Below are positions 24,137-32,962 of a stretch of DNA of 64,000 nucleotides, one piece after another. The notes beneath the pieces are model-generated. The model was not told where the DNA came from. It made no database searches and saw only the letters and a program-made list of their open reading frames with translations. Numbering within the stretch: position 1 is the first letter of the stretch; each line of letters begins with the position of its first letter. The position numbers were made by a program, and so were the translations under genes. This DNA is from Streptomyces bicolor (GTDB lineage Bacteria > Actinomycetota > Actinomycetes > Streptomycetales > Streptomycetaceae), in contig NZ_JOFS01000014.1 of assembly GCF_000719285.1 (NCBI RefSeq), positions 168,224-232,223 on the forward strand, written 5' to 3'.

Positions 24137-26386
24137 ATGTCCTACGACGGCGAGATGTCCTACGGCGGCGTCGGACCCGGGCGCCGGACGGGCCCTGGCC
24201 GCACCTCGGTCACGCGGTCGGTCACCTTCCTGGCCGCGGCGGTGCTCGCCGTGCCCGCGCTCGCCGGTTGCAGCGACCCCGACCCGGCCGGAAAGCCGCT
24301 CGCCGGGCAGGACATCGGATCGGCCGACCGGGACCAGGTCGCCGACGGCGGCACGCTGCGGTGGGCCGTGGACGCCGTGCCGGAGACGCTGAACACGTTC
24401 CAGTCGGACGCCGACGCGACCACCACCCGGATCGCGCAGGCCACCTTGCCCTCGATGTACCGGCTCGACGCGAGCGGGCGCCCGGAGCGCAACCCCGACT
24501 ACCTGGAGTCGGCCAAGATCGTCGAGACCGAGCCCAAGCAGGTCGTGCTGTACAAGCTGAACCAGCAGGCCGTCTGGAGCGACGGCCGGGAGATCGGCGC
24601 CGCCGACTTCGCCGCCCAGTGGCGGGCCCTGTCCGGCAAGGACAGCGCCTACTGGACCGCCCGCAACGCCGGCTACGACCGGATCGAGAAGATCGAGCGC
24701 GGCAAGGGCGACCTGGAGGTCCGGGTGACCTTCGCGCGGCCGTACGCCGACTGGCGCTCTCTCTTCTCGCCACTGTACCCGAAGGAGGTCATGGGCACGC
24801 CGGACTCGTTCAACGACGGGGCGCGGCGCAAGCTCAAGGTCAGCGCCGGGCCGTTCGCCGTGAAGCGGATCGACCGCAAGAGCGACGAGGTCCGGCTCGC
24901 CCGCAACCCCCGCTGGTGGGGAGAGCGGGCCAAGCTGCAGGAGATCGTGCTGCGGTCCGTGCCGCGCGACGAGCGCGCCGCCGCACTGGCTTCCGGACAG
25001 CTCGACCTGGCCGAGGTCGACCCCGCCGCGGCCCGGCGCATCGCGCTCGCCGCGCCTCCCCGGACCGCGACCACCGGGACACCGGCCGGTTCCGCTTCGC
25101 CGCTGATGGGCCCGGACCGGCGCAGGATGACCCCCGAGCAGCGGCGCGAGGCGGCGGCTTTCCGGGGCTTCGAGGTGCGCAAGTCCCTGGAGCCGACGTA
25201 CACCCAGCTCGCCCTCAACGGCGCCGACGGTCCGCTCGCCGACGAACGGGTGCGCCGGGCTGTGGCCCGCGCGATCGACCGCAAGGAGCTGGCGAAGCTC
25301 GTCCTGACCCCGCTGGGCCTGCCCGCCGAGCCGGTCGGCAGCCACCTCGCGCTGTCCGGCCAGGCCGCGTACGCCGACAACAGCGGGGCGATCGGCGGCC
25401 AGGACACGGCGGAGGCCCAGGCGCTGCTGGAGGACGCGGGGTGGGTGCGGGGCGGGCCGATCAAGGAGACGGAGAAGGAGAAGAACGCGGCGGGACCGGA
25501 GGGGAAGAAGGCCGACAAGGCGGAGAAGAGCGGGAAGGACGCCGAGAAGGACGGCGCGAAGGACACCCGAAAGGACACCGGAAAGGACCCGGGGAAGGAC
25601 CCGGAGTCGTCGGGCGGGGACGCCGGGCGGTACATCGTCGGGGAGGACAACAAGGCGGACGGCGGTGAGGGCCGCGAGGGGGAGCATCTCGCCCAGGAGG
25701 GCAAGCAGTACGGCAACAAGCCGCTGAACCAGGGCTCGGCGCCCGGCGCGTACGCCCCCCAGGGCACTCCGGCACCGGCGGGCACTCCCGCACCGGCGGG
25801 TGCGGCGGCTGCCCGGCCACTGGCGAAGGACGGCAAGCCGCTGTCGCTGCGCTTCGTGGTGCCGGAGGGCGAGGGCTCGCAGACGCTGCGCACGGTGGCG
25901 GACCGGATCAGCCTGATGCTGGAGCGGGTCGGCATCCGCACGGCGATCACCAAGGTCTCGGACGACAGCTACTTCAAGGACCACATCGCGTCCGGCCAGT
26001 ACGACCTCGCCCTGTACTCCTGGCCCAGCTCCGCCTACCCCGCCACCGACGCCCGCCCCATCTACGCCAAGCCGGTGCCGGCCGCCGACGGCTCCCTGAA
26101 CGTCGAGCAGAACTACACGCGCGTCGGCACCGACCAGGTCGACCAGCTCTTCGACCAGGCGATCGCCACACTCGACGAGTCCGAGTCCCGCTCCCTGATC
26201 CGCAAGGCCGACTCCCGGATCTGGGCGGCCGCCGGCTCGATCCCCCTCTACCAGCGCCCCCAGCTCACCGCGGCGAGGACGAACGTCGCCAACGCCGGCG
26301 CCTTCGGCTTCGGGACACCGGTGTACGAGGACATGGGCTTCCTGAAGAAGGCGGCGAAGCCGTCGGCGACGGCGTCGGCCGGCTAG
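24137..26386 (+). CDS. Peptide-binding (SBP family 5) lipoprotein with a Lys-rich insert
   Basis: 749 residues. The leader MSYDGEMSYGG carries a repeated motif, then a signal peptide (TFLAAAVLAVPALAGCS) with a lipobox cysteine. The family 5 solute-binding fold follows (DGGTLRWAVDAVPETLNTFQ ... AVWSDGREIGAADFAAQW ... SAGPFAVK). At about residues 445-530 it is interrupted by a hydrophilic stretch rich in Lys, Glu, Asp and Gly (KETEKEKNAAGPEGKKADKAEK, then KDTGKDPGKDPES). The fold resumes at PLSLRFVVPEGEGSQTL. No permease or ATPase genes are attached; it lies 200 bp before typA. It may be a stand-alone receptor feeding one of the three Opp importers downstream. Confidence 0.88.
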   Translation: MSYDGEMSYGGVGPGRRTGPGRTSVTRSVTFLAAAVLAVPALAGCSDPDPAGKPLAGQDIGSADRDQVADGGTLRWAVDAVPETLNTFQSDADATTTRIAQATLPSMYRLDASGRPERNPDYLESAKIVETEPKQVVLYKLNQQAVWSDGREIGAADFAAQWRALSGKDSAYWTARNAGYDRIEKIERGKGDLEVRVTFARPYADWRSLFSPLYPKEVMGTPDSFNDGARRKLKVSAGPFAVKRIDRKSDEVRLARNPRWWGERAKLQEIVLRSVPRDERAAALASGQLDLAEVDPAAARRIALAAPPRTATTGTPAGSASPLMGPDRRRMTPEQRREAAAFRGFEVRKSLEPTYTQLALNGADGPLADERVRRAVARAIDRKELAKLVLTPLGLPAEPVGSHLALSGQAAYADNSGAIGGQDTAEAQALLEDAGWVRGGPIKETEKEKNAAGPEGKKADKAEKSGKDAEKDGAKDTRKDTGKDPGKDPESSGGDAGRYIVGEDNKADGGEGREGEHLAQEGKQYGNKPLNQGSAPGAYAPQGTPAPAGTPAPAGAAAARPLAKDGKPLSLRFVVPEGEGSQTLRTVADRISLMLERVGIRTAITKVSDDSYFKDHIASGQYDLALYSWPSSAYPATDARPIYAKPVPAADGSLNVEQNYTRVGTDQVDQLFDQAIATLDESESRSLIRKADSRIWAAAGSIPLYQRPQLTAARTNVANAGAFGFGTPVYEDMGFLKKAAKPSATASAG

Positions 26387-26586
26387 GCAGGGGGCCGCAG
26401 GCCCCCAGTGCGGGCCTGCAGGAGCGGCAATCCTCCAGCTGACCTGCACTGAAGCATCCCGCCAAGCCCCAGCGGCAGCGGCCCCGTACCATGGGGTGAG
26501 GCCGTGGCATGTTCCGCCCGGCAGGGCCCGCGTAACACAGACGTACGCAGCAGGGCCGTCCACTCACTCCGGGAGTACGCCGCAAT

Positions 26587-28494
26587 ATGGCCACGCGCCA
26601 CGACATCCGCAACGTCGCCATCGTCGCCCACGTCGACCACGGCAAGACCACCATCGTCGACGGCATGCTGAAGCAGGCCGGTGCCTTCGCCGCGCACCAG
26701 CTCGACTCTGTCGACGACCGCATGATGGACTCGAACGACCTGGAGCGTGAGAAGGGCATCACGATCCTCGCCAAGAACACGGCGGTGAAGTACCACCCCA
26801 AGGACGGCGGGGACCCGATCACGATCAACATCATCGACACCCCGGGCCACGCCGACTTCGGTGGCGAGGTCGAGCGCGGTCTGTCGATGGTGGACGGCGT
26901 CGTGCTGCTCGTCGACGCCTCCGAGGGCCCGCTGCCCCAGACCCGCTTCGTGCTGCGCAAGGCCCTCCAGGCCCGGCTGCCGATCATCCTGTGCATCAAC
27001 AAGACGGACCGGCCCGACGCCCGGATCGACGAGGTCGTGAACGAGACGTACGACCTCTTCCTCGACCTGGACGCCGACGAGGAGCAGATCGAGTTCCCGA
27101 TCGTCTACGCCTGCGGCCGGGACGGCATCGCGTCCCTCACCAAGCCGGAGGACGGGACCGTGCCCGCCGACTCCACCAGCCTGGAGCCGTTCTTCTCCAC
27201 CATCCTGGAGCACATCCCGGCCCCCACCTTCGACGAGGACGCCCCGCTCCAGGCCCACGTCACCAACCTGGACGCCGACAACTTCCTCGGCCGTATCGCC
27301 CTGCTCCGCGTGCACCAGGGCGAGCTGAAGAAGGGCCAGACCGTCGCGTGGATGAAGCGCGACGGCTCCGTGACCAACGTCCGCATCAGCGAGCTGATGA
27401 TGACCGAGGCGCTCACCCGCAAGCCGGCCGAGGTGGCGGGCCCCGGTGACATCTGTGCCGTCGCCGGCATCCCGGACATCATGATCGGCGAGACCCTCGC
27501 CGACACCGAGAACCCGGTACCGCTGCCCCTGATCACGGTCGACGAGCCCGCGATCTCCATGGTCATCGGCACCAACACCTCCCCGCTGGTCGGCCGCGGC
27601 GGCACCGGCAAGGGCGCCGACGCCAAGGCGGCCGTCAAGGACCGCAAGGTCACCGCCCGTCAGGTCAAGGACCGCCTGGACCGCGAGCTGATCGGTAACG
27701 TCAGCCTCCGCGTCCTGGACACCGAGCGCCCCGACGCCTGGGAGGTGCAGGGCCGTGGTGAGCTGGCGCTGGCCATCCTGGTCGAGCAGATGCGCCGCGA
27801 GGGCTTCGAGCTGACCATCGGCAAGCCGCAGGTCGTCACCAAGGACGTGGACGGCAAGGTCTACGAGCCCGTCGAGCGCATGACCGTCGACGTGCCCGAG
27901 GAGCACATGGGTGCCGTCACGCAGCTGATGGGCGTGCGCAAGGGCCGTATGGACAACATGTCCAACCACGGCTCCGGCTGGGTGCGGATGGAGTTCGTCG
28001 TTCCGTCCCGTGGTCTCATCGGCTTCCGGACCGAGTTCCTGACGCAGACCCGCGGCACCGGCATCGGGCACTCCATCCACGAGGGCTTCGAGCCCTGGTT
28101 CGGCACCCTGACGACCCGTAACAACGGCTCGCTGGTCGCCGACCGCTCCGGTGCCGTCACCGCGTTCGCGATGACCAACCTCCAGGAGCGCGGCGTGCTG
28201 TTCGTGGAGCCCGGCACCGAGGTGTACGAGGGCATGATCGTCGGCGAGAACTCGCGCGCCGACGACATGGACGTCAACATCACCAAGGAGAAGAAGCTCA
28301 CCAACATGCGGTCGTCCACGGCCGATGTCGCCGAGTCGATCGTCCCGCCGCGCAAGCTGTCGCTGGAGCAGTCCCTGGAGTTCTGCCGTGACGACGAGTG
28401 CGTCGAGGTGACGCCGGAAGCGGTGCGCATCCGCAAGGTGAACCTGGACGCGCGCGAGCGCGCCCGCGCCGCGAGCCGCGCCAAGCACGGCTGA
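26587..28494 (+). CDS. typA: Translational GTPase TypA/BipA
   Basis: 635 residues. The G domain has VAHVDHGKTTIVDGML (G1), the EREKGITI motif (G2), DTPGHADFGGEVER (G3) and NKTDRPDAR (G4). EF-G-like domains II, III and V follow, plus the BipA-specific C-terminal region (NNGSLVADRSGAVTAFAMTNLQERG). TypA associates with ribosomes and aids large-subunit assembly, especially under stress. It is transcribed alone and ends in a strong terminator. Its position just before a bldK-type operon agrees with the order I recall from streptomycetes. Confidence 0.97.
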   Translation: MATRHDIRNVAIVAHVDHGKTTIVDGMLKQAGAFAAHQLDSVDDRMMDSNDLEREKGITILAKNTAVKYHPKDGGDPITINIIDTPGHADFGGEVERGLSMVDGVVLLVDASEGPLPQTRFVLRKALQARLPIILCINKTDRPDARIDEVVNETYDLFLDLDADEEQIEFPIVYACGRDGIASLTKPEDGTVPADSTSLEPFFSTILEHIPAPTFDEDAPLQAHVTNLDADNFLGRIALLRVHQGELKKGQTVAWMKRDGSVTNVRISELMMTEALTRKPAEVAGPGDICAVAGIPDIMIGETLADTENPVPLPLITVDEPAISMVIGTNTSPLVGRGGTGKGADAKAAVKDRKVTARQVKDRLDRELIGNVSLRVLDTERPDAWEVQGRGELALAILVEQMRREGFELTIGKPQVVTKDVDGKVYEPVERMTVDVPEEHMGAVTQLMGVRKGRMDNMSNHGSGWVRMEFVVPSRGLIGFRTEFLTQTRGTGIGHSIHEGFEPWFGTLTTRNNGSLVADRSGAVTAFAMTNLQERGVLFVEPGTEVYEGMIVGENSRADDMDVNITKEKKLTNMRSSTADVAESIVPPRKLSLEQSLEFCRDDECVEVTPEAVRIRKVNLDARERARAASRAKHG

Positions 28495-28508
28495 GTATCG
28501 GACACTTG

Positions 28509-28547
28509 AGCCCGGGCTCCCCCGTCATGGGGGAGCCCGGGCTTTTT
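28509..28547 (+). terminator. Strong intrinsic terminator after typA
   Basis: A perfect 15-bp stem (28509-28523 with 28529-28543) has a five-base GTCAT loop and is followed by a T-run to 28547. It isolates typA from the peptide importer operon. Confidence 0.95.
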
Positions 28548-28697
28548 CGCAAGCCGTTTTTCCTGGCCGAGAACCGACCCCATGACCGAAATGCGGAGAA
28601 TCTCGCACGATAGCCAGGTAACAAGTCCGTTTCGCGCCCTTCACGGGCAAACGGTTTGTCCGGATTCTGGAAGATCTTTGCGTGAGCTGTGACTGAA

Positions 28698-28748
28698 TTG
28701 AGATTTAAGACGGGTGGTCGGTAGTTGGCGCATGGCAGATAGTTAGCG
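28698..28748 (+). promoter_or_regulatory. Candidate promoter and direct repeat upstream of bldKA
   Basis: TTGAGA (28698-28703) and TAGTTG (28722-28727) lie 18 bp apart. The -10 is part of GTAGTTGGCG (28721-28730), repeated as ATAGTTAGCG at 28739-28748. The 350-bp spacer 28495-28844 is notably AT-rich for this genome. The repeat pair could bind a developmental regulator, but none is demonstrated. Confidence 0.4.
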
Positions 28749-28844
28749 GCACCAGGGGGTTGGCTGACCCTTCCTACGCGCGTCCGGCTGCGGGATCCCG
28801 CACGCCTCGTTCTGGCATATCCATACCAGCGAAACGGGCGAAAC

Positions 28845-29879
28845 GTGACAAGTCGTATCGGTATTGAGGGTGGCGGTACCTCGGCCATCACGGACGGCGA
28901 ACCACCGCCGGACGCGAAGGCCGAGGACGAGCAGTTGGTCGGGCGTTCCCCCGGCCAGCTGATGTGGATCCGCTTCAAACGTGACCGCACCGGCGTGATC
29001 TCGGCCTATGTCGTCATCTTCTTCTTCCTGATCGGCCTGCTCGCGCCGGTGATCTCCCGGCTGTACGGCAAGGACCCGTACACGGTGTACGCCGACGAAC
29101 GCCCCGAGCTGTTCGACAGCGCGGGCGTGCCGGTGCAGCCCAACGGCGGGATCAGCGGCGAGTTCTGGTTCGGCCTCGAACCGGGCAACGGATACGACGT
29201 CTTCACCAAGTTGCTCTACGGCATCCGGACTTCGCTGGGGATCTCGGTCGCCGTCACCCTCGCCACCGTGCTCACCGGGATCCTCCTCGGTGTCACGGCC
29301 GGCTACCTCGGCGGCAAGGCGGACTACTGGATCAGCCGGGTCATCGACTTCCTCCTCGCCTTCCCGTCCCAGCTGTTCTTCATCGCCAGCATGCCGGTCG
29401 TGGTCTCACTGTTCGTCAGCCCGCGCGACGAGACGCCCGTCTACGTCCGGGTGGTCGCCCTGATCCTCGTGATGTGGTTCCTGGGCTGGATGAGCCTCGC
29501 GCGGATCCTCAGAGGCACCACACTCGCCCTGAGGGAACGGGAGTTCATCGAGGCGGCCAAGGTCAGCGGGGCCCCGCCGTGGCGGATCATCCGCAAGGAG
29601 ATCCTGCCGAACGTGGTCACGCCGATCCTCGTACAGGGCACCTACATGCTCCCCAACTTCGTGACCGCCGAGGCCGGTCTGTCCTTCCTCGGCGTGGGCA
29701 TCGTCGAACCGACGCCGGACTGGGGGCAGATGTTCTCCAAGGCGTCCACCGAGCTCGTGATGCAGAACGACATCACCTACATGTTCTTCCCCGGCATCTC
29801 GATGATCATCTTCATCGTGGCGTTCAACCTGCTGGGGGACTCCGTCAGGGACGCCTTCGACCCCAAGACGGCGCGCTGA
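28845..29879 (+). CDS. bldKA: Oligopeptide ABC transporter permease (BldKA/OppC type)
   Basis: 344 residues from GTG. After a hydrophilic N-terminus come six predicted helices, beginning with VISAYVVIFFFLIGLLAPVI, and the binding-protein-dependent permease motif (EFIEAAKVSGAPPWRIIRKEILPN, an EAA loop). It forms the membrane channel with the permease encoded at 31949. Gene order permease, binding protein, permease, ATPase, ATPase directly after typA matches bldKA-E of Streptomyces, the oligopeptide importer needed for aerial growth. The symbol rests on order and context rather than an alignment. The close paralogue at 42492-43520 shares the GKDPYT(V/T)Y segment. Confidence 0.8.
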   Translation: MTSRIGIEGGGTSAITDGEPPPDAKAEDEQLVGRSPGQLMWIRFKRDRTGVISAYVVIFFFLIGLLAPVISRLYGKDPYTVYADERPELFDSAGVPVQPNGGISGEFWFGLEPGNGYDVFTKLLYGIRTSLGISVAVTLATVLTGILLGVTAGYLGGKADYWISRVIDFLLAFPSQLFFIASMPVVVSLFVSPRDETPVYVRVVALILVMWFLGWMSLARILRGTTLALREREFIEAAKVSGAPPWRIIRKEILPNVVTPILVQGTYMLPNFVTAEAGLSFLGVGIVEPTPDWGQMFSKASTELVMQNDITYMFFPGISMIIFIVAFNLLGDSVRDAFDPKTAR

Positions 29880-29890
29880 CGCACCGGTTG

Positions 29891-29995
29891 GCACTACGCA
29901 CTTCTCACTACGCACTACGCACCACGCACTAGGCACTACGCATTACGCACTTCGCACCAGGCACTACGCATTTCGCATTTGGCACCTGGCACTTC
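29891..29995. repeat. Fifteen tandem heptamers (consensus GCACTAC) between bldKA and bldKB
   Basis: From 29891 the sequence is read as 15 uninterrupted 7-bp units: GCACTAC, GCACTTC, TCACTAC, GCACTAC, GCACCAC, GCACTAG, GCACTAC, GCATTAC, GCACTTC, GCACCAG, GCACTAC, GCATTTC, GCATTTG, GCACCTG, GCACTTC. GCA begins 14 of them, and the last four positions are mainly CTAC or TTC. It lies 12 bp after the bldKA stop and about 40 bp before the bldKB start, so it would be in the intercistronic mRNA. The paralogous operon has no such array in the matching spacer. Confidence 0.9.
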
Positions 29996-30036
29996 CTTCG
30001 CACAGCACTGGTGACACACAGATGGGTGGAAACTGA

Positions 30037-31848
30037 GTGATGAGTAGGGGCGGACGCCACGTATACGCGGCAATCTCGGTGCTCGCGGCCGGCGCACTCG
30101 TGCTGACCGGGTGCAGCGAGGGCGGCAGCAAGGGCAGTGGCAACGACAAGGAACAGCAGGAGAACGCCGAACGGCAGCAGGCGGCCATCAAGTTCGGGGA
30201 CGCCGCGGCGTCCAAGGGCCCAGCCGCCGAGGTCCCCGGCGCCAAGAGCGGCGGCACCATCTCGGTGCCGGCCCGCGACAGTTACGCCCACCTGGACCCG
30301 GCCCAGGTCTACGTCCAGGACGAGATGTCGGTCTCCCAGCTGCTGCACAGAGGGCTCACCGGCTACAAGGCGACCAGCAACGACGGCAAGAAGCACGAGG
30401 TCGTCGGCGACCTCGCCACCGACTCCGGCACCACCACGGACGGCGGCAAGACCTGGAAGTACACGCTCAAGGACGGCATCAAGTTCGAGGACGGCTCCGC
30501 GATCACCTCGGCCGACGTCCGCCACACCTTCGAGCGGCAGTTCGCGTCCTTCATCAACCAGGGCCCGCCCTACGTCCAGCAGTGGCTGGCCGACACCCCG
30601 GGCGCCGACTACCGCAAGCTGCTGCCGGACGGGCCGTACAAGGGCAAGCACCTGCCGGACAGCATCCTGGAGACGCCGGACGAGAAAACGGTCGTCTTCA
30701 AGTTCAAGACGGCGCGCCCGGACCTGCCGTACGCCCTGGCCATGACGGGTTACGCCATCGTCTCCGAGAAGGGCGACACCAAGGAGAAGTACGACAAGGA
30801 CCCGGTGGTGACCGGGCCGTACAAGATCCAGGAGTTCAAGTCCGGCAAGTCGATGGTGCTCGTGAAGAACACCAACTGGGACCCGGCCACGGACCCGCTG
30901 CGCCACCAGTACGTCGACCGGTTCAACATCACCTTCAACCAGCAGTACGAGGACTCCACCAAGGCGCTCCTCGCCGACAGCGGCGCCGACAAGACCGGTG
31001 TGAGCTTCAGCAACGCCGTCGACGCGGGCAACCTCTCCAAGGTCCTGAACGACCCGAAGCTGAAGTCGCGTACGGTCGGCGGCTACCAGCCGTACGTCGG
31101 CCAGATGAACATCAACATGAGCCACCCGGAGATGAAGGAACTCAAGGTCCGTCAGGCCATCGCCTACGCCCTGCCGTCCACGCCGTTCGTGCGTGCCTAC
31201 GGCGGCACCGACGCGATGGAGGTCGCGGGCGGCATCATCAGCCCGACCGTGAGCGGCTACGACCCCTCGTTCGACCCGTTCGGCAAGAAGAAGAAGCCCG
31301 CCGGTGACCCGGCCAAGGCCAAGAAGCTCCTGGAGGAGGCCGGCAAGGTCGGCCTGAAGCTGACCTTCGGCTACATCAACACCCCGGAGGGCCAGCAGTA
31401 CTCCACCGCCATGGCGGCGGGCCTGGAGAAGGCCGGCTTCGACGTCCAGCGCCAGGAGATCCCGGCCGAGACGTACTACGACCAGGTCAGCAGGCTGGAC
31501 AACAACTACGACATCTTCCACACCGCGTGGGGCGCCGACTGGCCGTCCGCCTCGACCGTGATCCCGCCGCTGTACGACGGACGCGGGATCGCCGAGGGCG
31601 CCCAGAACTACTCCCAGGTCAACGACCCCAAGGTCAACAGCGAGATCGACCGGATCAGCAAGATCACCGACCCGGTGAAGGCCGCGGCCGAGTGGGAGAA
31701 GCTCGACAAGTACCTGCTCACGGAGGTCGTGAACGTCGTGCCGACCGGCTACTACAAGCAGACCCAGATCGCCGGGTCGAAGATCGGCGGCCTCGTCTAC
31801 GACGACATCATCGCCGGCGTCGACCCGCGCCGCCTGTACGTCAAGTAA
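30037..31848 (+). CDS. bldKB: Oligopeptide-binding lipoprotein (BldKB type)
   Basis: 603 residues; starts at GTG 30037 or the adjacent ATG 30040. Signal peptide HVYAAISVLAAGALVLTGC ends in a lipobox cysteine, so the mature protein is anchored outside the membrane. The family 5 peptide-binding fold follows (AKSGGTISVPARDSYAHLDP ... WKYTLKDGIKFEDGSAITSADV ... YDIFHTAWGADWP). In streptomycetes BldKB captures extracellular peptides needed for development. The 157-bp gap before it contains the heptamer array. A hairpin follows it, which may stabilise its mRNA. It is paralogous to the binding protein at 40643-42409. Confidence 0.82.
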   Translation: MMSRGGRHVYAAISVLAAGALVLTGCSEGGSKGSGNDKEQQENAERQQAAIKFGDAAASKGPAAEVPGAKSGGTISVPARDSYAHLDPAQVYVQDEMSVSQLLHRGLTGYKATSNDGKKHEVVGDLATDSGTTTDGGKTWKYTLKDGIKFEDGSAITSADVRHTFERQFASFINQGPPYVQQWLADTPGADYRKLLPDGPYKGKHLPDSILETPDEKTVVFKFKTARPDLPYALAMTGYAIVSEKGDTKEKYDKDPVVTGPYKIQEFKSGKSMVLVKNTNWDPATDPLRHQYVDRFNITFNQQYEDSTKALLADSGADKTGVSFSNAVDAGNLSKVLNDPKLKSRTVGGYQPYVGQMNINMSHPEMKELKVRQAIAYALPSTPFVRAYGGTDAMEVAGGIISPTVSGYDPSFDPFGKKKKPAGDPAKAKKLLEEAGKVGLKLTFGYINTPEGQQYSTAMAAGLEKAGFDVQRQEIPAETYYDQVSRLDNNYDIFHTAWGADWPSASTVIPPLYDGRGIAEGAQNYSQVNDPKVNSEIDRISKITDPVKAAAEWEKLDKYLLTEVVNVVPTGYYKQTQIAGSKIGGLVYDDIIAGVDPRRLYVK

Positions 31849-31860
31849 CCCCGCCAGCCC

Positions 31861-31903
31861 GGCACCCGGCGCGTCCGCCGCTCAGGACGGCGCACCGGGT
31901 GCC
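31861..31903 (+). terminator. Intercistronic hairpin after bldKB
   Basis: GGCACCCGG-CGC-GTCC pairs with GGAC-GGCG-CA-CCGGGTGCC (31861-31876 with 31884-31903), nearly perfect and with an 8-base loop. It starts 13 bp after the bldKB stop and 46 bp before bldKC. It may act as a partial terminator or RNA-stability element that raises binding-protein levels over permease and ATPase. Confidence 0.7.
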
Positions 31904-31948
31904 GCGCCGGACAGGCCAGAGCCCGCCGACGTCTGAGAGCTGCCTGCC

Positions 31949-32929
31949 ATGCTGCGCTTCCTGGTCCGCCGGTCCCTCGGCGCCGTCGTCATCCTCTTCC
32001 TGCTGAGCATCGTCACGTTCCTGCTGTTCTTCGGGATGCCGCGTGACCCGGCGCTCCTGATGTGCGGCAAGACGTGCACCCCGGCCAACCTGGAGAACCT
32101 GCACCGGGTGCTGGGCCTCGACAAGCCGATCCCCGAGCAGTACTGGATCTTCCTGACCAACCTCGTCACGGGCAGCGACGACTTTGCCCAGGGCCCCTGC
32201 CCCGCCCCCTGCTTCGGGTACTCGTACCACTCCAACGAGCAGGTCTGGGGCACCCTGATGGACCGTCTGCCCACCACCCTCTCGCTCACCCTCGGCGGGG
32301 CGGTCTGCTTCCTGATCATCGGCCTGGGCGCCGGACTGATCGCCGCGTGGAAGCGCGGCACGATCGTCGACAAGAGCTTCACGGCCGGCGCGATGGTGAT
32401 CAGCTCGATGCAGATCTACTTCCTCGGCCCGCTCGCCCTGGCGATCCTCGTGTACCAGACGCACCTCTTCGACAAGCCCGCCTACAACGAGTTCACCGAG
32501 AACCCGGGCGCCTGGTTCTCGGGGCTGATCATCCCGTGGGTCGTCCTCTCCACGATCTTCGCCTCGCAGTACACCCGTATGGCCCGCTCGTCGATGATCG
32601 AGCAGCTCCAGGAGGAACACGTGCGCACCGCCCGCGCCAAGGGCATGTCCCGGCGGTACGTCTTCTTCCGCTACGCCTGGCGCGGCTCGCTGATCCCCAT
32701 CGTCACCATCTTCGGCATCGACCTCGGCTCACTGCTCGGCGGCGCCATCATCACCGAGTACACCTTCGGGCTCCCGGGGCTCGGCCGGCTGGCGGTGGAG
32801 TCGGTGTTCTTCAGCGATCTGCCGCTCCTCTTGGGCGTGATGCTGTTCTCCGCCACCATGATTCTGCTCTGCAACATCGTCGTCGACGCCGCGTACGCCT
32901 TCATCGACCCGCGCGTGCGGCTGGCCTAG
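31949..32929 (+). CDS. bldKC: Oligopeptide ABC transporter permease (BldKC/OppB type)
   Basis: 326 residues. The first helix (LGAVVILFLLSIVTFLLFF) is followed by an extracytoplasmic region with two CxxxC pairs (MCGKTC, PCPAPC), then five more helices and the EAA loop (EEHVRTARAKGMSRRYVFFR). The paralogue at 39541-40521 has the same length and also keeps paired cysteines (CGKLC, CDAPC), possibly disulfides in this OppB subtype. It pairs with BldKA as the channel. It lies 100 bp after bldKB with a hairpin between. Confidence 0.83.
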   Translation: MLRFLVRRSLGAVVILFLLSIVTFLLFFGMPRDPALLMCGKTCTPANLENLHRVLGLDKPIPEQYWIFLTNLVTGSDDFAQGPCPAPCFGYSYHSNEQVWGTLMDRLPTTLSLTLGGAVCFLIIGLGAGLIAAWKRGTIVDKSFTAGAMVISSMQIYFLGPLALAILVYQTHLFDKPAYNEFTENPGAWFSGLIIPWVVLSTIFASQYTRMARSSMIEQLQEEHVRTARAKGMSRRYVFFRYAWRGSLIPIVTIFGIDLGSLLGGAIITEYTFGLPGLGRLAVESVFFSDLPLLLGVMLFSATMILLCNIVVDAAYAFIDPRVRLA

Positions 32930-32962
32930 CCCGCGCCGAGGAGCTGCTTTGGGAGCACTGAC

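Noticed and set aside
29891..29995. Heptamer array considered as a CRISPR array or as a coding repeat
   Set aside because: Units are 7 bp with no spacers. The repeat shifts frame every unit, and a stop or frame change prevents a sensible peptide.
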